Positions 35,709 to 44,394 of a stretch of DNA of 64,000 nt are shown here, in pieces. The stretch spans positions 1 to 64,000 of the forward strand of contig NZ_CP048000.1 in NCBI RefSeq assembly GCF_009931695.1, written 5' to 3'. The notes beneath the pieces were generated by a model that was given only the letters and a program-made list of their open reading frames with translations, made no database searches and was not told the DNA's origin. A program made the translations under genes and the position numbers. Origin of the DNA: Anaerocolumna sedimenticola (GTDB lineage: Bacteria > Bacillota > Clostridia > Lachnospirales > Lachnospiraceae). Each line of letters opens with the position of its first letter. The stretch's first letter is position 1.

Positions 35709-37871
35709 TTATTTGCTTATTTTTATGATCGGCTCTTTTTCTTTAACCTCTCCTGTGATAATACCTTTTACCTGCTTATAATCTGTTGTATTGGTAATGA
35801 TAACCGGTGTAATGACCGGATAACCTTCCAATTTAATATTTTCCATATCAAATTCTACCAACAAGTCTCCGGTTTTAACGTGTTCTCCGGTTTTTACATG
35901 AGTTGTATAATGCTTGCCGTTTAGCTGCACCGTATCAAGACCAATATGAATCAGGATTTCCACCCCATTATCCGATGTGATACCAATTGCGTGTTTTGTC
36001 TCAAAGACAGTGGATACAGTACCCTCTATGGGAGCCACTGCTCTTCCCTTTGTTGGTTCAATGGCAATACCGTTGCCTAACATACCGCTGGAAAATACGC
36101 CGTCACTTACTTTTTCCAACGTGACTGCTTTCCCTTCGATCGGTGAAAAAATGGTTATTTCTTTTTCTTCTCTCATTTCATTTCCCCCTGTAACATCAAC
36201 CTTGTCTTTTATCTCATTCCGGACCGGCGTTTCTTCCTGTTCAGATATTTCATCTTCTGTCTCTAAACCATTGCCGCCATGACTTAAATAATCCTCCAGG
36301 TTTGATTTAATTACCGTAACCCTCGGTCCGTATATAACCTGAATTCCGTTACCTTTTTTAATTACTCCGGCCGCGCCGCTTTTCTTTAGATCTTCTTCTT
36401 TAATTATATTCGAATTATTTACCGTAATACGTAATCTTGTTGCACAACAGTCAACATCACTGATATTACCGCTTCCGCCAAGACCCCGGACAATTAATGC
36501 AGATACCTCATCACTTCCGGCTGTTTTATCCTTTGCTTTATTTTCCTTAGCAGCATTTACGTCAGCTCTGGTATATAACTTTGTTTCCTGGTCATCATCT
36601 TCACGCCCCGGCGTTTTAAAATTAAATTTTAAGATTAAGAACTTAAATAAGAAATAATAAACAATGAAATAAACAATACCTACTAAAACAATATTGATCC
36701 AATTTGTTTTTGCATTGCCCTGTAAGATTCCAAACAGAAACATATCAATAAAACCGCCGGAGAATGTCATACCTACACCTACATTAAGCATATGCATGAA
36801 CATATAAGCCGCACCTGCAAAAACACAGTGTATCACATAAAGGATTGGAGCAACAAAAAGGAAAGTAAATTCTATGGGTTCTGTGATACCGGTTAAAACT
36901 GAAGTTAATGCGGCTGAAATAAGTAACCCGCCGACAACTTTTTTCTTACTGTCCTTAGCACAGTGATACATGGCAAGTGCTGCCCCCGGTAACCCAAAAA
37001 TCATAAACGGGAATTTTCCTGACATAAATCTGGTAGCTTCTACGTTAAAATGAACGATATCCTTCGCTCCTAATTCAGCAAAGAAAATATTCTGGGCCCC
37101 TTCTATTACCTGACCGCCAATCGTTGCGGTCCCGCCCACTGCTGTCTGCCAGAATGGCAGATAAAATACATGATGTAAACCAAAGGGTATTAATGCTCTT
37201 TCCATGATTCCGTATAACATAGTACCTGCATAACCGGAATTACGAACTAAATTACCTACGGAGTAAATACCGCTCTGTACCGTTGGCCATATATAAAACA
37301 TTAAAATGCCAACACCTAAATAAACAATTGCCGAAATAATCGGAACAAATCTGGTACCGCCAAAGAAAGACAATACCTGTGGTAGTTCTATTTTATAAAA
37401 ACGGTTGTGTAAGGCGGCAACTCCAAGTCCAACAATAATACCGCCGAAAACCCCCATCTGCAGGGATGTAATACCCAAGACGGAAGCTGTGGAACCGGCT
37501 AACATAGCTTCCGTTCCGCCGTTAATTTCAATCATGGCACCAATGGACGCATGCATGATAAAGAATGCAATCGCACCTGCTAACGCTGCAACCTCTTTTT
37601 CTTTTTTAGCCATACCGATTGCAACACCAATGGCAAATATGACAGGAAGATTATCAAATACTATGGAACCCGCTGCTTTAAGCACTGTGAGTATTGCATA
37701 AGCAAAGGTGCCGGGCCCTAATATATTTAATAAATTATAGGTCTCTAACATGGTTTCATTCGTAAAGGATCCACCGATACCTAAAAATAAACCTGCTATA
37801 GGTAATATAGCAATTGGCAGCATAAAGGATCTGCCGACACGTTGTAAAACTCCAAACAGTTTGTCTTTCAT
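35709..37871 (-). CDS. ptsG: Glucose-type PTS permease EIICBA
   Basis: 720 residues carrying three domains. IIC occupies about 1-420 with ten or so helices, the ITEPIEFTFLFVAP motif, and GLHHVFYLPFW. IIB follows at about 455-530 with phospho-Cys476 in DCCATRLR. IIA occupies about 570-720 with His627 in ETKHAIGI and the phospho-His642 in EILIHIGLDTV. The domain order and motifs are those of PtsG-type glucose (or closely related glucoside) permeases. A 285-bp repeat array and a RAT/terminator switch lie upstream. Its IIA domain probably also serves the neighbouring NagP, which has none. Confidence 0.93.
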   Translation of the reverse strand: MKDKLFGVLQRVGRSFMLPIAILPIAGLFLGIGGSFTNETMLETYNLLNILGPGTFAYAILTVLKAAGSIVFDNLPVIFAIGVAIGMAKKEKEVAALAGAIAFFIMHASIGAMIEINGGTEAMLAGSTASVLGITSLQMGVFGGIIVGLGVAALHNRFYKIELPQVLSFFGGTRFVPIISAIVYLGVGILMFYIWPTVQSGIYSVGNLVRNSGYAGTMLYGIMERALIPFGLHHVFYLPFWQTAVGGTATIGGQVIEGAQNIFFAELGAKDIVHFNVEATRFMSGKFPFMIFGLPGAALAMYHCAKDSKKKVVGGLLISAALTSVLTGITEPIEFTFLFVAPILYVIHCVFAGAAYMFMHMLNVGVGMTFSGGFIDMFLFGILQGNAKTNWINIVLVGIVYFIVYYFLFKFLILKFNFKTPGREDDDQETKLYTRADVNAAKENKAKDKTAGSDEVSALIVRGLGGSGNISDVDCCATRLRITVNNSNIIKEEDLKKSGAAGVIKKGNGIQVIYGPRVTVIKSNLEDYLSHGGNGLETEDEISEQEETPVRNEIKDKVDVTGGNEMREEKEITIFSPIEGKAVTLEKVSDGVFSSGMLGNGIAIEPTKGRAVAPIEGTVSTVFETKHAIGITSDNGVEILIHIGLDTVQLNGKHYTTHVKTGEHVKTGDLLVEFDMENIKLEGYPVITPVIITNTTDYKQVKGIITGEVKEKEPIIKISK

Positions 37872-37930
37872 TCAAGATTCCTCCAAATTGTTGATTAATA
37901 ATTTTGCTTTCGAAAATAACCGAAACAGTT

Positions 37931-38215
37931 AAACCGGAAGAAACACGCTTTTCGAGTTTCTCCGGTTCGCGTGTCCGTTCGAATTATTGCAAGCAAGCTT
38001 GCTAATTCTCACTTTGCTTTCGCGTAAACCGGAAGAAACACGCTTCGCGAGTTTCTCCGGTTCGCGTGCGCGTTCGAATTATTGCAAGCAAGCTTGCTAA
38101 TTCACACTTTGCTTTCATGTAAACCGGAAGAAACACGCTTCGCGAGTTTCCCCGGTTCGCGTGCGCGTTCGAATTATTGCAAGCAAGCTTGCTAATTCTC
38201 ACTTTGCTTTCGCGT
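37931..38215 (+). repeat. 95-bp repeat family, three perfect-length tandem copies
   Basis: Units start at 37931, 38026 and 38121 (period exactly 95). Each holds AAACCGGAAGAAAC ... GTTTCTCCGGTT hairpin arms around ACGCTTCGCGA, a GCAAGCAAGCTTGC palindrome, and CTTTGCTTTCGCGT. Copies differ by only a few bases. A partial unit (GCTTTCG) precedes at about 37907. The array lies between the RAT switch and ptsG, so it would be in the ptsG leader. Confidence 0.95.
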
Positions 38216-38216
38216 A

Positions 38217-38275
38217 AATAAAAAAAGACCCAATTATTCCTAATTAGGTCTTGCCTGCATAACCAGTCACAATCC
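38217..38275 (-). promoter_or_regulatory. RAT antiterminator site 1 overlapping a terminator (licT-ptsG)
   Basis: On the minus strand GGATTGTGACTGG...GCAGGCAAGACC (38247-38275) matches the LicT/BglG ribonucleic antiterminator. Its last six bases are also the first arm of a terminator (AAGACCTAATTA / TAATTGGGTCTT, 38225-38252) followed by TTTTTTTAT. It begins 5 bp after the licT stop, so it gates read-through into ptsG. Confidence 0.9.
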
Positions 38276-38279
38276 ATCT

Positions 38280-39113
38280 TTATTCCATGGTAATTCTCTT
38301 CAAATGTATTGTTAAAAACATCATTTCTTCCCCAGTCAATTCCCGGTGAAATTTTTCTTTAATGTAATTATTGATGATTTCAGCACATTGGTAATCCTTA
38401 CTATAACTTGTTTTAATCATCTTCTGCAGCTGAAAGTCATCATCCTTAACCGTCTTATTTTGAAATAACCTTTGGCCAAAATATTTTAAATGGGTGATAA
38501 ACCTCTCATAATGCAAAGATTCTTCATCCAGTTCAATTTTATAATAATTTTTTGTCAGCTCTAAAATATCCTGGATCAAAGTTGTTATTTTCATCATATC
38601 ACTAATATTGGTATCTAATTCCGCATTTACGATATGAAGTGCTATAAAACCGGCTTCATCTTCCAAAAGATCCACACCAAGTCTGTCTTTAATGATATCT
38701 AATGCACGCAAACCCATTTGATATTCAGTTTGATAAAACTTTTTTATTTCCCATAAAAGAGCATTCTTATACTCCAGTTTTAAGCGCTGTCTTTCAATTG
38801 CAAAACTTAAGTGATCTGTTAAAGTTATATAAATATTATCATTTAATTTTTTATTCAAATGTAATTTAATATCTTCAATTATTTCCGTACAGACCTGAAT
38901 GTGCTCTAATGGTATATTATCCACCAAACTCTGCAGTTTATTCAGCATAGACTTAGAAGACATGCTATATATCTTTTCAATTTTACTTTCTTCTGCTATA
39001 TCATTACTTTTCTTTTGAAAGCCAATGCCAGGACCTCTTAAAATAATTTCTTCGCCTTTCTCATTAACAGAACATACAAAATTGTTATTTATAATTTTTG
39101 TTATCTTATACAT
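38280..39113 (-). CDS. licT: LicT/BglG-family transcriptional antiterminator
   Basis: Start at ATG 39113 (GAGGAC upstream), 277 residues. The RNA-binding CAT domain (1-55: YKITKIINNNF, GIGFQKK) is followed by two PTS regulation domains with all four phosphorylatable His residues: 101, 160, 208 and 270, each exactly one more than in B. subtilis LicT. It should bind RAT hairpins to prevent termination, and be switched by PTS phosphorylation. RAT sites precede licT itself, ptsG and nagP, so this protein likely controls glucose/GlcNAc uptake rather than beta-glucosides; a GlcT role is therefore an alternative name. Confidence 0.92.
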   Translation of the reverse strand: MYKITKIINNNFVCSVNEKGEEIILRGPGIGFQKKSNDIAEESKIEKIYSMSSKSMLNKLQSLVDNIPLEHIQVCTEIIEDIKLHLNKKLNDNIYITLTDHLSFAIERQRLKLEYKNALLWEIKKFYQTEYQMGLRALDIIKDRLGVDLLEDEAGFIALHIVNAELDTNISDMMKITTLIQDILELTKNYYKIELDEESLHYERFITHLKYFGQRLFQNKTVKDDDFQLQKMIKTSYSKDYQCAEIINNYIKEKFHRELTGEEMMFLTIHLKRITME

Positions 39114-39202
39114 TCCTAGTCCTCGCATTCATTTGAACAAAGTATCGGCACGTTTATATTTCGCGCTGTCTACTTAAGTGACAATTTCCTTATACGATAA
39201 AA

Positions 39203-39268
39203 AAGACCTAACCTCGTAATATTATGTTATTACCAAGTCGGTCTTGCCTGTGTAAACAGTCACAATCC
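39203..39268 (-). promoter_or_regulatory. RAT antiterminator site 2 with terminator, leader of licT
   Basis: Minus strand GGATTGTGACTG...ACAGGCAAGACC (39240-39268) is a RAT. It overlaps a terminator with AAGACC/GGTCTT outer and GTAATA/TATTAC inner arms (39203-39245), then TTTTTTATC. It stands 90-155 bp before the licT start and implies autoregulation. Confidence 0.9.
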
Positions 39269-39290
39269 TATTTATTAACTTTCGAATATG

Positions 39291-39319
39291 ATTTTAACAT
39301 TATGCAATTATATTGTCAA
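39291..39319 (-). promoter_or_regulatory. Sigma-A promoter of the licT-pts operon
   Basis: Minus strand TTGACA (39314-39319), 17-bp spacer, TAAAAT (39291-39296). Transcription would begin about 15 nt before RAT site 2. Confidence 0.75.
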
Positions 39320-39386
39320 CTACTAATTGGATTAGTAAATAATGTTATTATTGTAACCTGTTTCATTTATTTTATACAAAATTTTA

Positions 39387-39456
39387 AAATATCCATGTAA
39401 TAGCTGCTGCCCTAACTAAATTAGTATTGTAGTACCTATTTACATGGATATTTTTC
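39387..39456 (-). terminator. Probable terminator after nagP
   Basis: AATATCCATGTAA and TTACATGGATATT are inverted with a ~44-nt loop, in the 240 bp between nagP's end and the licT promoter. The minus strand continues ATTTTAAAATTTTG. The long loop lowers confidence. Confidence 0.5.
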
Positions 39457-39510
39457 AATGACCATAAAAGTTAATTAAATTTAATACCCGAAACTTAAAT
39501 GGTTAACATT

Positions 39511-40935
39511 TTACAGCAGTTTATTAAATTCATCCGCTACAAATTGTACTTTTGGTCCGATAACCACCTGTACACTGGTCTTACTAGGCCTTATAACACC
39601 TGCAACACCGGCAGATTTAATCTTTTTCTCATTAACTCTGGTATAGTCTTTAATTTCTAGACGAAGCCTGGTAACACAATTATCTACACTGGTAACGTTC
39701 TCTTTGCCGCCCAGACCCTCTAATATAATTGCTGCAACTGCCGTAAAGTCGTTGTTTGCTAAATTAACTTTAAGTTCATCTTCCTCATCGTCTTCCCTGC
39801 CCGGTGTCTTAAGATTAAATGCCTTAATCACAATTCGGAAAACAAAGTAGTAAATTACACTGAATCCTACACCGACCGGAAGTAATAATAACGGATTTAA
39901 TGCCATAGGCGAACGGAAACTAAGAATATAGTCAATTAAACCGGCGCTGAAATTAAATCCTGCTCTTGCCGGAAGCAGTGCAACGATCGCTGCGGAAATA
40001 CCAGTTAATAATGCATGCACAACATATAATACAGGTGCTAAAAACATAAAAGAAAATTCCAAAGGTTCCGTAACACCGGTTAAGAAAGAACAAAGAGCAG
40101 CTGATGCTAACAGGCCGGCTGCAATCTTTTTATTTTTTGTCTTCGCAGTATGGTACATAGCCAGAGCGCCACCTGGCAAACCAAACATCATTATCGGGAA
40201 GAAACCTGACATGTACATGCCTGTCTTACCAAGTTCACCTTTACCTGCCCAGAAATTAGCCAGATCATTAATCCCGGCAACGTCAGACCAAAATACGGAA
40301 TTAAGGGCATGATGCAGTCCGATTGGAATTAAAAGTCTGTTAAAGAAAGCATAAATACCGGCTCCTAGAGCACCTGTTCCCATTATGGCGATACCAAAAG
40401 CAACTAATGCATTATAAACAACCGGCCAGATGAAGAATAAAATTACACTTGCTAAGATAGAAAAACCTGCAGTTACAATGGCAACACTTCTCTTTCCACC
40501 GAAAAATGACAGATAATCCGGTAATTTGGTATTTTTAAACCTGTTGTAACAGGACGAACCGATTAAACCGGATAGGATTCCGATAAACGCATTCTGAATA
40601 TGGCTGAATGCAGGATCAGCTTCCGCGCCTGTATACATGGCAATTGCATCACTGGCAAGTAAAGTTGTAATTAATAACCAGGAAACTAAACCGGCGAGTG
40701 CAGAAGTCCCGTCTTTGTCATCAGCCATTCCAATTGCTACGCCAATGGCAAATAATAATGGTATATTGTTAATTAAAGCTCCGCCGCCTTTTACAAGGAA
40801 GGCCGCTACTACGTTATTGGATCCCCATCCTGTTGGATCGATCCAATAGCCGATTCCCATTAAAATACCTGCAGCTGGAAGGGTGGCAACCGGTAACATT
40901 AAAGATTTTCCCAGTCTTTGAAGATACTTCATCAT
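39511..40935 (-). CDS. nagP: N-acetylglucosamine-type PTS permease EIICB
   Basis: 474 residues; AGGAGG precedes the ATG. IIC takes about 1-375 (GVTEPLEFSFMFLAP; GLHHALNSVFW) and IIB about 395-474 with phospho-Cys420 in NCVTRLRLE. There is no IIA domain, as in B. subtilis NagP. Sequence features (SVFWSDVAGINDLANFW, GKTGMYMSGFFPIMMFG) are those of the GlcNAc branch of the glucose superfamily. A RAT switch is in its leader. The IIA of PtsG is the likely phosphate donor. Confidence 0.9.
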   Translation of the reverse strand: MMKYLQRLGKSLMLPVATLPAAGILMGIGYWIDPTGWGSNNVVAAFLVKGGGALINNIPLLFAIGVAIGMADDKDGTSALAGLVSWLLITTLLASDAIAMYTGAEADPAFSHIQNAFIGILSGLIGSSCYNRFKNTKLPDYLSFFGGKRSVAIVTAGFSILASVILFFIWPVVYNALVAFGIAIMGTGALGAGIYAFFNRLLIPIGLHHALNSVFWSDVAGINDLANFWAGKGELGKTGMYMSGFFPIMMFGLPGGALAMYHTAKTKNKKIAAGLLASAALCSFLTGVTEPLEFSFMFLAPVLYVVHALLTGISAAIVALLPARAGFNFSAGLIDYILSFRSPMALNPLLLLPVGVGFSVIYYFVFRIVIKAFNLKTPGREDDEEDELKVNLANNDFTAVAAIILEGLGGKENVTSVDNCVTRLRLEIKDYTRVNEKKIKSAGVAGVIRPSKTSVQVVIGPKVQFVADEFNKLL

Positions 40936-41067
40936 AATAAACTCCTCCTTTATAGTGCTGTATTATTACAGCTAATAGAATTCGAATATCACTTATGTAT
41001 TTTCTTAAATCTTCCTGTGTACCATTAAGCCTTTGTTTTTTAAGAAACACCTTTGTACCTAAAAAAA

Positions 41068-41136
41068 ACCAAACCTTATGAAATAGCCCTATGATTTCAT
41101 AAAATTTGGTCTTGCCTGCTCTACCAGTAACAACCC
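41068..41136 (-). promoter_or_regulatory. RAT antiterminator site 3 with terminator, leader of nagP
   Basis: Minus strand GGGTTGTTACTGG...GCAGGCAAGACC (41108-41136) overlaps the terminator arms ACCAAA/TTTGGT and TTATGAAAT/ATTTCATAA (41068-41110), followed by a TTTTTTTT run. Confidence 0.9.
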
Positions 41137-41403
41137 TATTATATAGATATTCGCCATTTAGTCATTTTATGCATATTATCTTTAATTTTATTTTTAATTT
41201 TAAATACTTTTTACCACTGAAATTAACAAACAACGTTTTTTCATATACATATAGCTTATATTATTTAATATATATTAATATTTTTTAGGCATCTTATATA
41301 TTTACCCTACTTACACTTTTAATTTTCCTACTTTTCAAAAACTTCTGATAAAAGTCCTTATCAATATAAAGTTATGCAGGTATTTATGAAGTAACCGCTC
41401 AAG
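41137..41403. other. AT-rich intergenic region, nagP promoter side
   Basis: Very AT-rich DNA between divergent nagP and tldD. It must hold the nagP promoter, but several TATAAT-like boxes make the exact site unclear. No gene seen. Confidence 0.5.
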
Positions 41404-41432
41404 TTGACATTATCTCCCAGTGGGCATATAAT
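41404..41432 (+). promoter_or_regulatory. Consensus sigma-A promoter of tldD-tldE
   Basis: Perfect TTGACA (41404-41409), 17-bp spacer, perfect TATAAT (41427-41432), 58 bp before the tldD start. Confidence 0.85.
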
Positions 41433-41490
41433 ACAGGAAAGAAATTCTTAATAAGTTAAAAGAGATAACGAAAGGAATAGGTAAATTAGA

Positions 41491-42870
41491 ATGAAAGTAA
41501 AGTCAAGCCACTATTTAAAACAGGCAAAACCGTTACTGAAGTCTCTTCTGGACAGTCTGCTCGAACATTACGGTTATGCTTCCATACTTGCATCGGATTC
41601 CAAAGCCATGATTTACAGTGTATCAAATCGGGGAACCACTATTTCGGAAGATGATATTTTAAGCGGGCGTGGATTTGTAGCGAAAGTTTATGACGGAACC
41701 AGTTATGGAGAATACTCATTTAATGAAATTACCATGGATAAGATTCCCCATATACTTAATGAGATTCATAATAGTGTAATACCCTTAAAAAAACATCTCC
41801 CTGCCGGTATTAAGGAAAGTGAATATAAGGTACTTTCAGATGAAGCAAAAACTATAGAAGAAAGCACCGAATACATACAAAATCCGGAAGAACTGGGAGA
41901 TGAAAAAATCATAGGACTTTTAACCAAATTAAGCGAGGAGGGCAGAGCTTTTGACGAAAAAATATTAGACTGTTCTGCTTCTTTAAGATATCAACAGCTT
42001 CATAAATTGTTTTTATCAAAAAATAAGGATATGGAACAGAATATTTTATGGACAACCGGAAGTCTCATGGTTATGGCCTCCAGAGGAGAAGAAATAAAGT
42101 ATTATTTTAAAGGTTACTCGAATCTGGGAGGAACGGAAATGCTGTCCGAAATGAGAGAGGACGTAAAGGCCGCAGCTAAAACCGCACTGGAATTGTTAGA
42201 CAGTGAACCCATTAAACCAGGGGAATATGACTGCATCTGTACTCCGGAAGTTACCGGAATGATCGTACATGAAGCTTTTGGCCACGGTGTTGAAATGGAT
42301 ATGTTTGTTAAAGACCGTGCGTTAGCTAAACAGTATATTGGCGAATACGTAGCTTCCCCCCTTATTACCATGCATGATGGAGCTGCTGCAGCAAATGAGA
42401 CGGCGACTTACTTCTTTGATGATGAGGGTGTTATGTCCCGGGATACTATTATTATAGATAAAGGTATTTTAAAACGGGGTATCAGTGACAGCCAGACAGC
42501 TATGTTTTTATCCACACCGCCAACCGGTAACGGCAGGCGTGAAAGTTATGAAAGAAAAGCTTATACCAGAATGACCAATACTTATTTTGAAGCCGGAAAA
42601 GATAAACTGGAGGATATGATTGCTTCTGTTTCACATGGATTTTTATTGGAAAATGCAAGCAGCGGTATGGAAGATCCCAAAAACTGGGGAATTCAATGTA
42701 TGGTTAATATAGCAAGAGAAATCAAAGACGGAAAACTGACTGGAAAAATTTATTCCCCAATTGTTTTAACCGGTTATGTACCTGATTTATTAAAATCCAT
42801 TTCCATGATATCAGATAATATAAAACTTGGGGCGGAGGTTTCTGCGGTAAAGGTTATAAGGAATGGGTGA
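41491..42870 (+). CDS. tldD: TldD-family zinc metalloprotease subunit
   Basis: 459 residues. The zinc motif HEAFGHG gives His260, Glu261 and His265 (HExxxH), preceded by CICTPEVTGMIV and followed by the conserved GEYVASPLITMHDG region. In the TldD/TldE heterodimer this subunit carries the active site and degrades or trims unfolded peptides, including peptide-antibiotic precursors. The gene for its partner follows after 143 bp. No peptide-precursor or RiPP enzyme gene is nearby, so a housekeeping role is likely. Confidence 0.93.
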   Translation: MKVKSSHYLKQAKPLLKSLLDSLLEHYGYASILASDSKAMIYSVSNRGTTISEDDILSGRGFVAKVYDGTSYGEYSFNEITMDKIPHILNEIHNSVIPLKKHLPAGIKESEYKVLSDEAKTIEESTEYIQNPEELGDEKIIGLLTKLSEEGRAFDEKILDCSASLRYQQLHKLFLSKNKDMEQNILWTTGSLMVMASRGEEIKYYFKGYSNLGGTEMLSEMREDVKAAAKTALELLDSEPIKPGEYDCICTPEVTGMIVHEAFGHGVEMDMFVKDRALAKQYIGEYVASPLITMHDGAAAANETATYFFDDEGVMSRDTIIIDKGILKRGISDSQTAMFLSTPPTGNGRRESYERKAYTRMTNTYFEAGKDKLEDMIASVSHGFLLENASSGMEDPKNWGIQCMVNIAREIKDGKLTGKIYSPIVLTGYVPDLLKSISMISDNIKLGAEVSAVKVIRNG

Positions 42871-43013
42871 AAGTTTCGGATGGAGGTCCTTATATAAAAG
42901 CGAAAATTCGTCTTGGATAACAATTTACCCTACAAAGTTGCAAAAAACGTCAGTGGCCTAAAAAACTGATGCTATTAACCTGAAAAATTATAGATAGAAA
43001 GGATTGGTGCTAT

Positions 43014-44288
43014 TTGTTACATAAAATATTATCAGCTTTAAAACAAAATAATATATCGGCTTATTTAATAAATGAAAACAGAAATGAATCCGTAGAATTA
43101 TTTTTTATCAAAAAGAAACTGGACCTAAGAAGGCAAAAAGATGTACATCATTATAACGTAACGGTATATCACGATTTTGATAAAAACGGCATTAAAATGA
43201 GAGGTTCTTCTTTTGCCGGTATCTACAGCGGAATGTCAGACGAGGAAGTATACGAAACCATTAAAAAAGCTTATTATGCTGCTTCTTTCGTATGTAATCC
43301 TTTCTACGAACTGCCTTCCGGTAAAAAAGAAGAATTAGTAAACATGGATAGTTCTCTGAGTCATAATACTTTGGTTGAAACTGCAGGCAAAATGGCTGAA
43401 GCTTTATTTTCTGAGGATATAATGGAAGATACTTTTCTTAATTCCGCCGAACTATTTACGGAAAAGACAACCTGCCATATTATGAATTCTAACGGAATTG
43501 ATGTAAGTTATGAAAAATATTCGGTTAAAGGTGAGTTTGTAGTGCAATGTATAACTCCCCAGGATGTAGAGACTTACCAGAATTTTTCTTATGATGAACT
43601 GGATACGGAAGCTTTAAAGGAAAAGGTAAAGCAGACTCTGGAAATGACGAAAGCACGTGCACAGGCAAAATCTGCCCCTGCTGCCGGTGAATATACCGTT
43701 CTGTTATCCGGCAGATATGTAAAGGATATCTTTGATTATTATATCGACCGTTCTTCTGCCAGTATGATCTATCCAAAATATTCCAATTATCAGGTAGGAA
43801 GCCAGGTACAGGGAGAGGATCTGTCCGGTGAACTTTTGACAATCACCTTAAAAGCGAAAGACCCTTACAGTAGTGAGGGTATCCCTATGATAAACCGTCC
43901 CCTGTTAAAAGACGGTATTTTACAGACCATACACGGAAACAGCCGTTTTTCTTATTACCTCGGCACAAAACCCACCGGAATCTATCATAACTTTTCCGTT
44001 CCGTCCGGCACAAAATCTTTTTCGGAAATGAAAACCGGTAAATATCTGCATGTGGTTAACTTTTCCGATTTTCAGATGGATACCTTTTCCGGTCATTTTG
44101 CCGGTGAAATCCGCCTTGCCTTTTTAAGTGACGGCGGCAGTGTAACGCCGGTGACCGGCGGATCAATTAACGGCAGTCTCTTAGAAGCACAGAAAAATCT
44201 TGTCTTTTCAAAGGAAAAACAGATTGAAAATGGATATGAGGGACCATACGCAGTGAAATTTGAGAAAGTAAATGTTGCCGGAGCTTAA
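43014..44288 (+). CDS. pmbA: TldE/PmbA-family partner of TldD
   Basis: 424 residues, start at TTG 43014 (AAAGGATTGG upstream). It has the TldE fold without the HExxxH motif, and the family's C-terminal SFSEMKTGKYLHVVNFSDFQMD, FAGEIRLAF and GGSINGSL segments. It pairs with TldD to form the substrate channel. The use of a TTG start may keep it slightly below TldD levels. Confidence 0.9.
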   Translation: MLHKILSALKQNNISAYLINENRNESVELFFIKKKLDLRRQKDVHHYNVTVYHDFDKNGIKMRGSSFAGIYSGMSDEEVYETIKKAYYAASFVCNPFYELPSGKKEELVNMDSSLSHNTLVETAGKMAEALFSEDIMEDTFLNSAELFTEKTTCHIMNSNGIDVSYEKYSVKGEFVVQCITPQDVETYQNFSYDELDTEALKEKVKQTLEMTKARAQAKSAPAAGEYTVLLSGRYVKDIFDYYIDRSSASMIYPKYSNYQVGSQVQGEDLSGELLTITLKAKDPYSSEGIPMINRPLLKDGILQTIHGNSRFSYYLGTKPTGIYHNFSVPSGTKSFSEMKTGKYLHVVNFSDFQMDTFSGHFAGEIRLAFLSDGGSVTPVTGGSINGSLLEAQKNLVFSKEKQIENGYEGPYAVKFEKVNVAGA

Positions 44289-44333
44289 TTTCCCATAGAT
44301 CTATAGGACCGGCTGCACAAATCGTAAATATAC

Positions 44334-44383
44334 AACCCGGAAAAGCGGTTAGGTAAAGATTTTACCTGTAACATTTCCGGGTT
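44334..44383. terminator. Terminator between tldE and the convergent GH2 gene
   Basis: AACCCGGAAA and TTTCCGGGTT form a perfect 10-bp stem with an inner AGGTAAA/TTTACCT stem. Located 45 bp after tldE and 12 bp from the end of the GH2 gene, so it can serve both. Confidence 0.8.
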
Positions 44384-44394
44384 AAAATAATACC

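Noticed and set aside
37931..38215. Tandem 95-bp units as a CRISPR array
   Set aside because: The whole 95-bp unit repeats with few changes; there are no variable spacers and no cas genes.
38002..38277. Minus-strand 91-codon frame through the 95-bp repeats
   Set aside because: It runs across the RAT/terminator and the repeats, and its internal repetition follows the DNA repeat; no ribosome site.
41138..41143. TATAAT next to RAT site 3 as the nagP -10 box
   Set aside because: The start site would then fall inside the RAT, removing part of it from the transcript.
41491..44288. TldD/TldE as part of a peptide-antibiotic (RiPP) cluster
   Set aside because: No precursor peptide, modification enzyme or exporter gene lies nearby; TldD/E is widespread as housekeeping.
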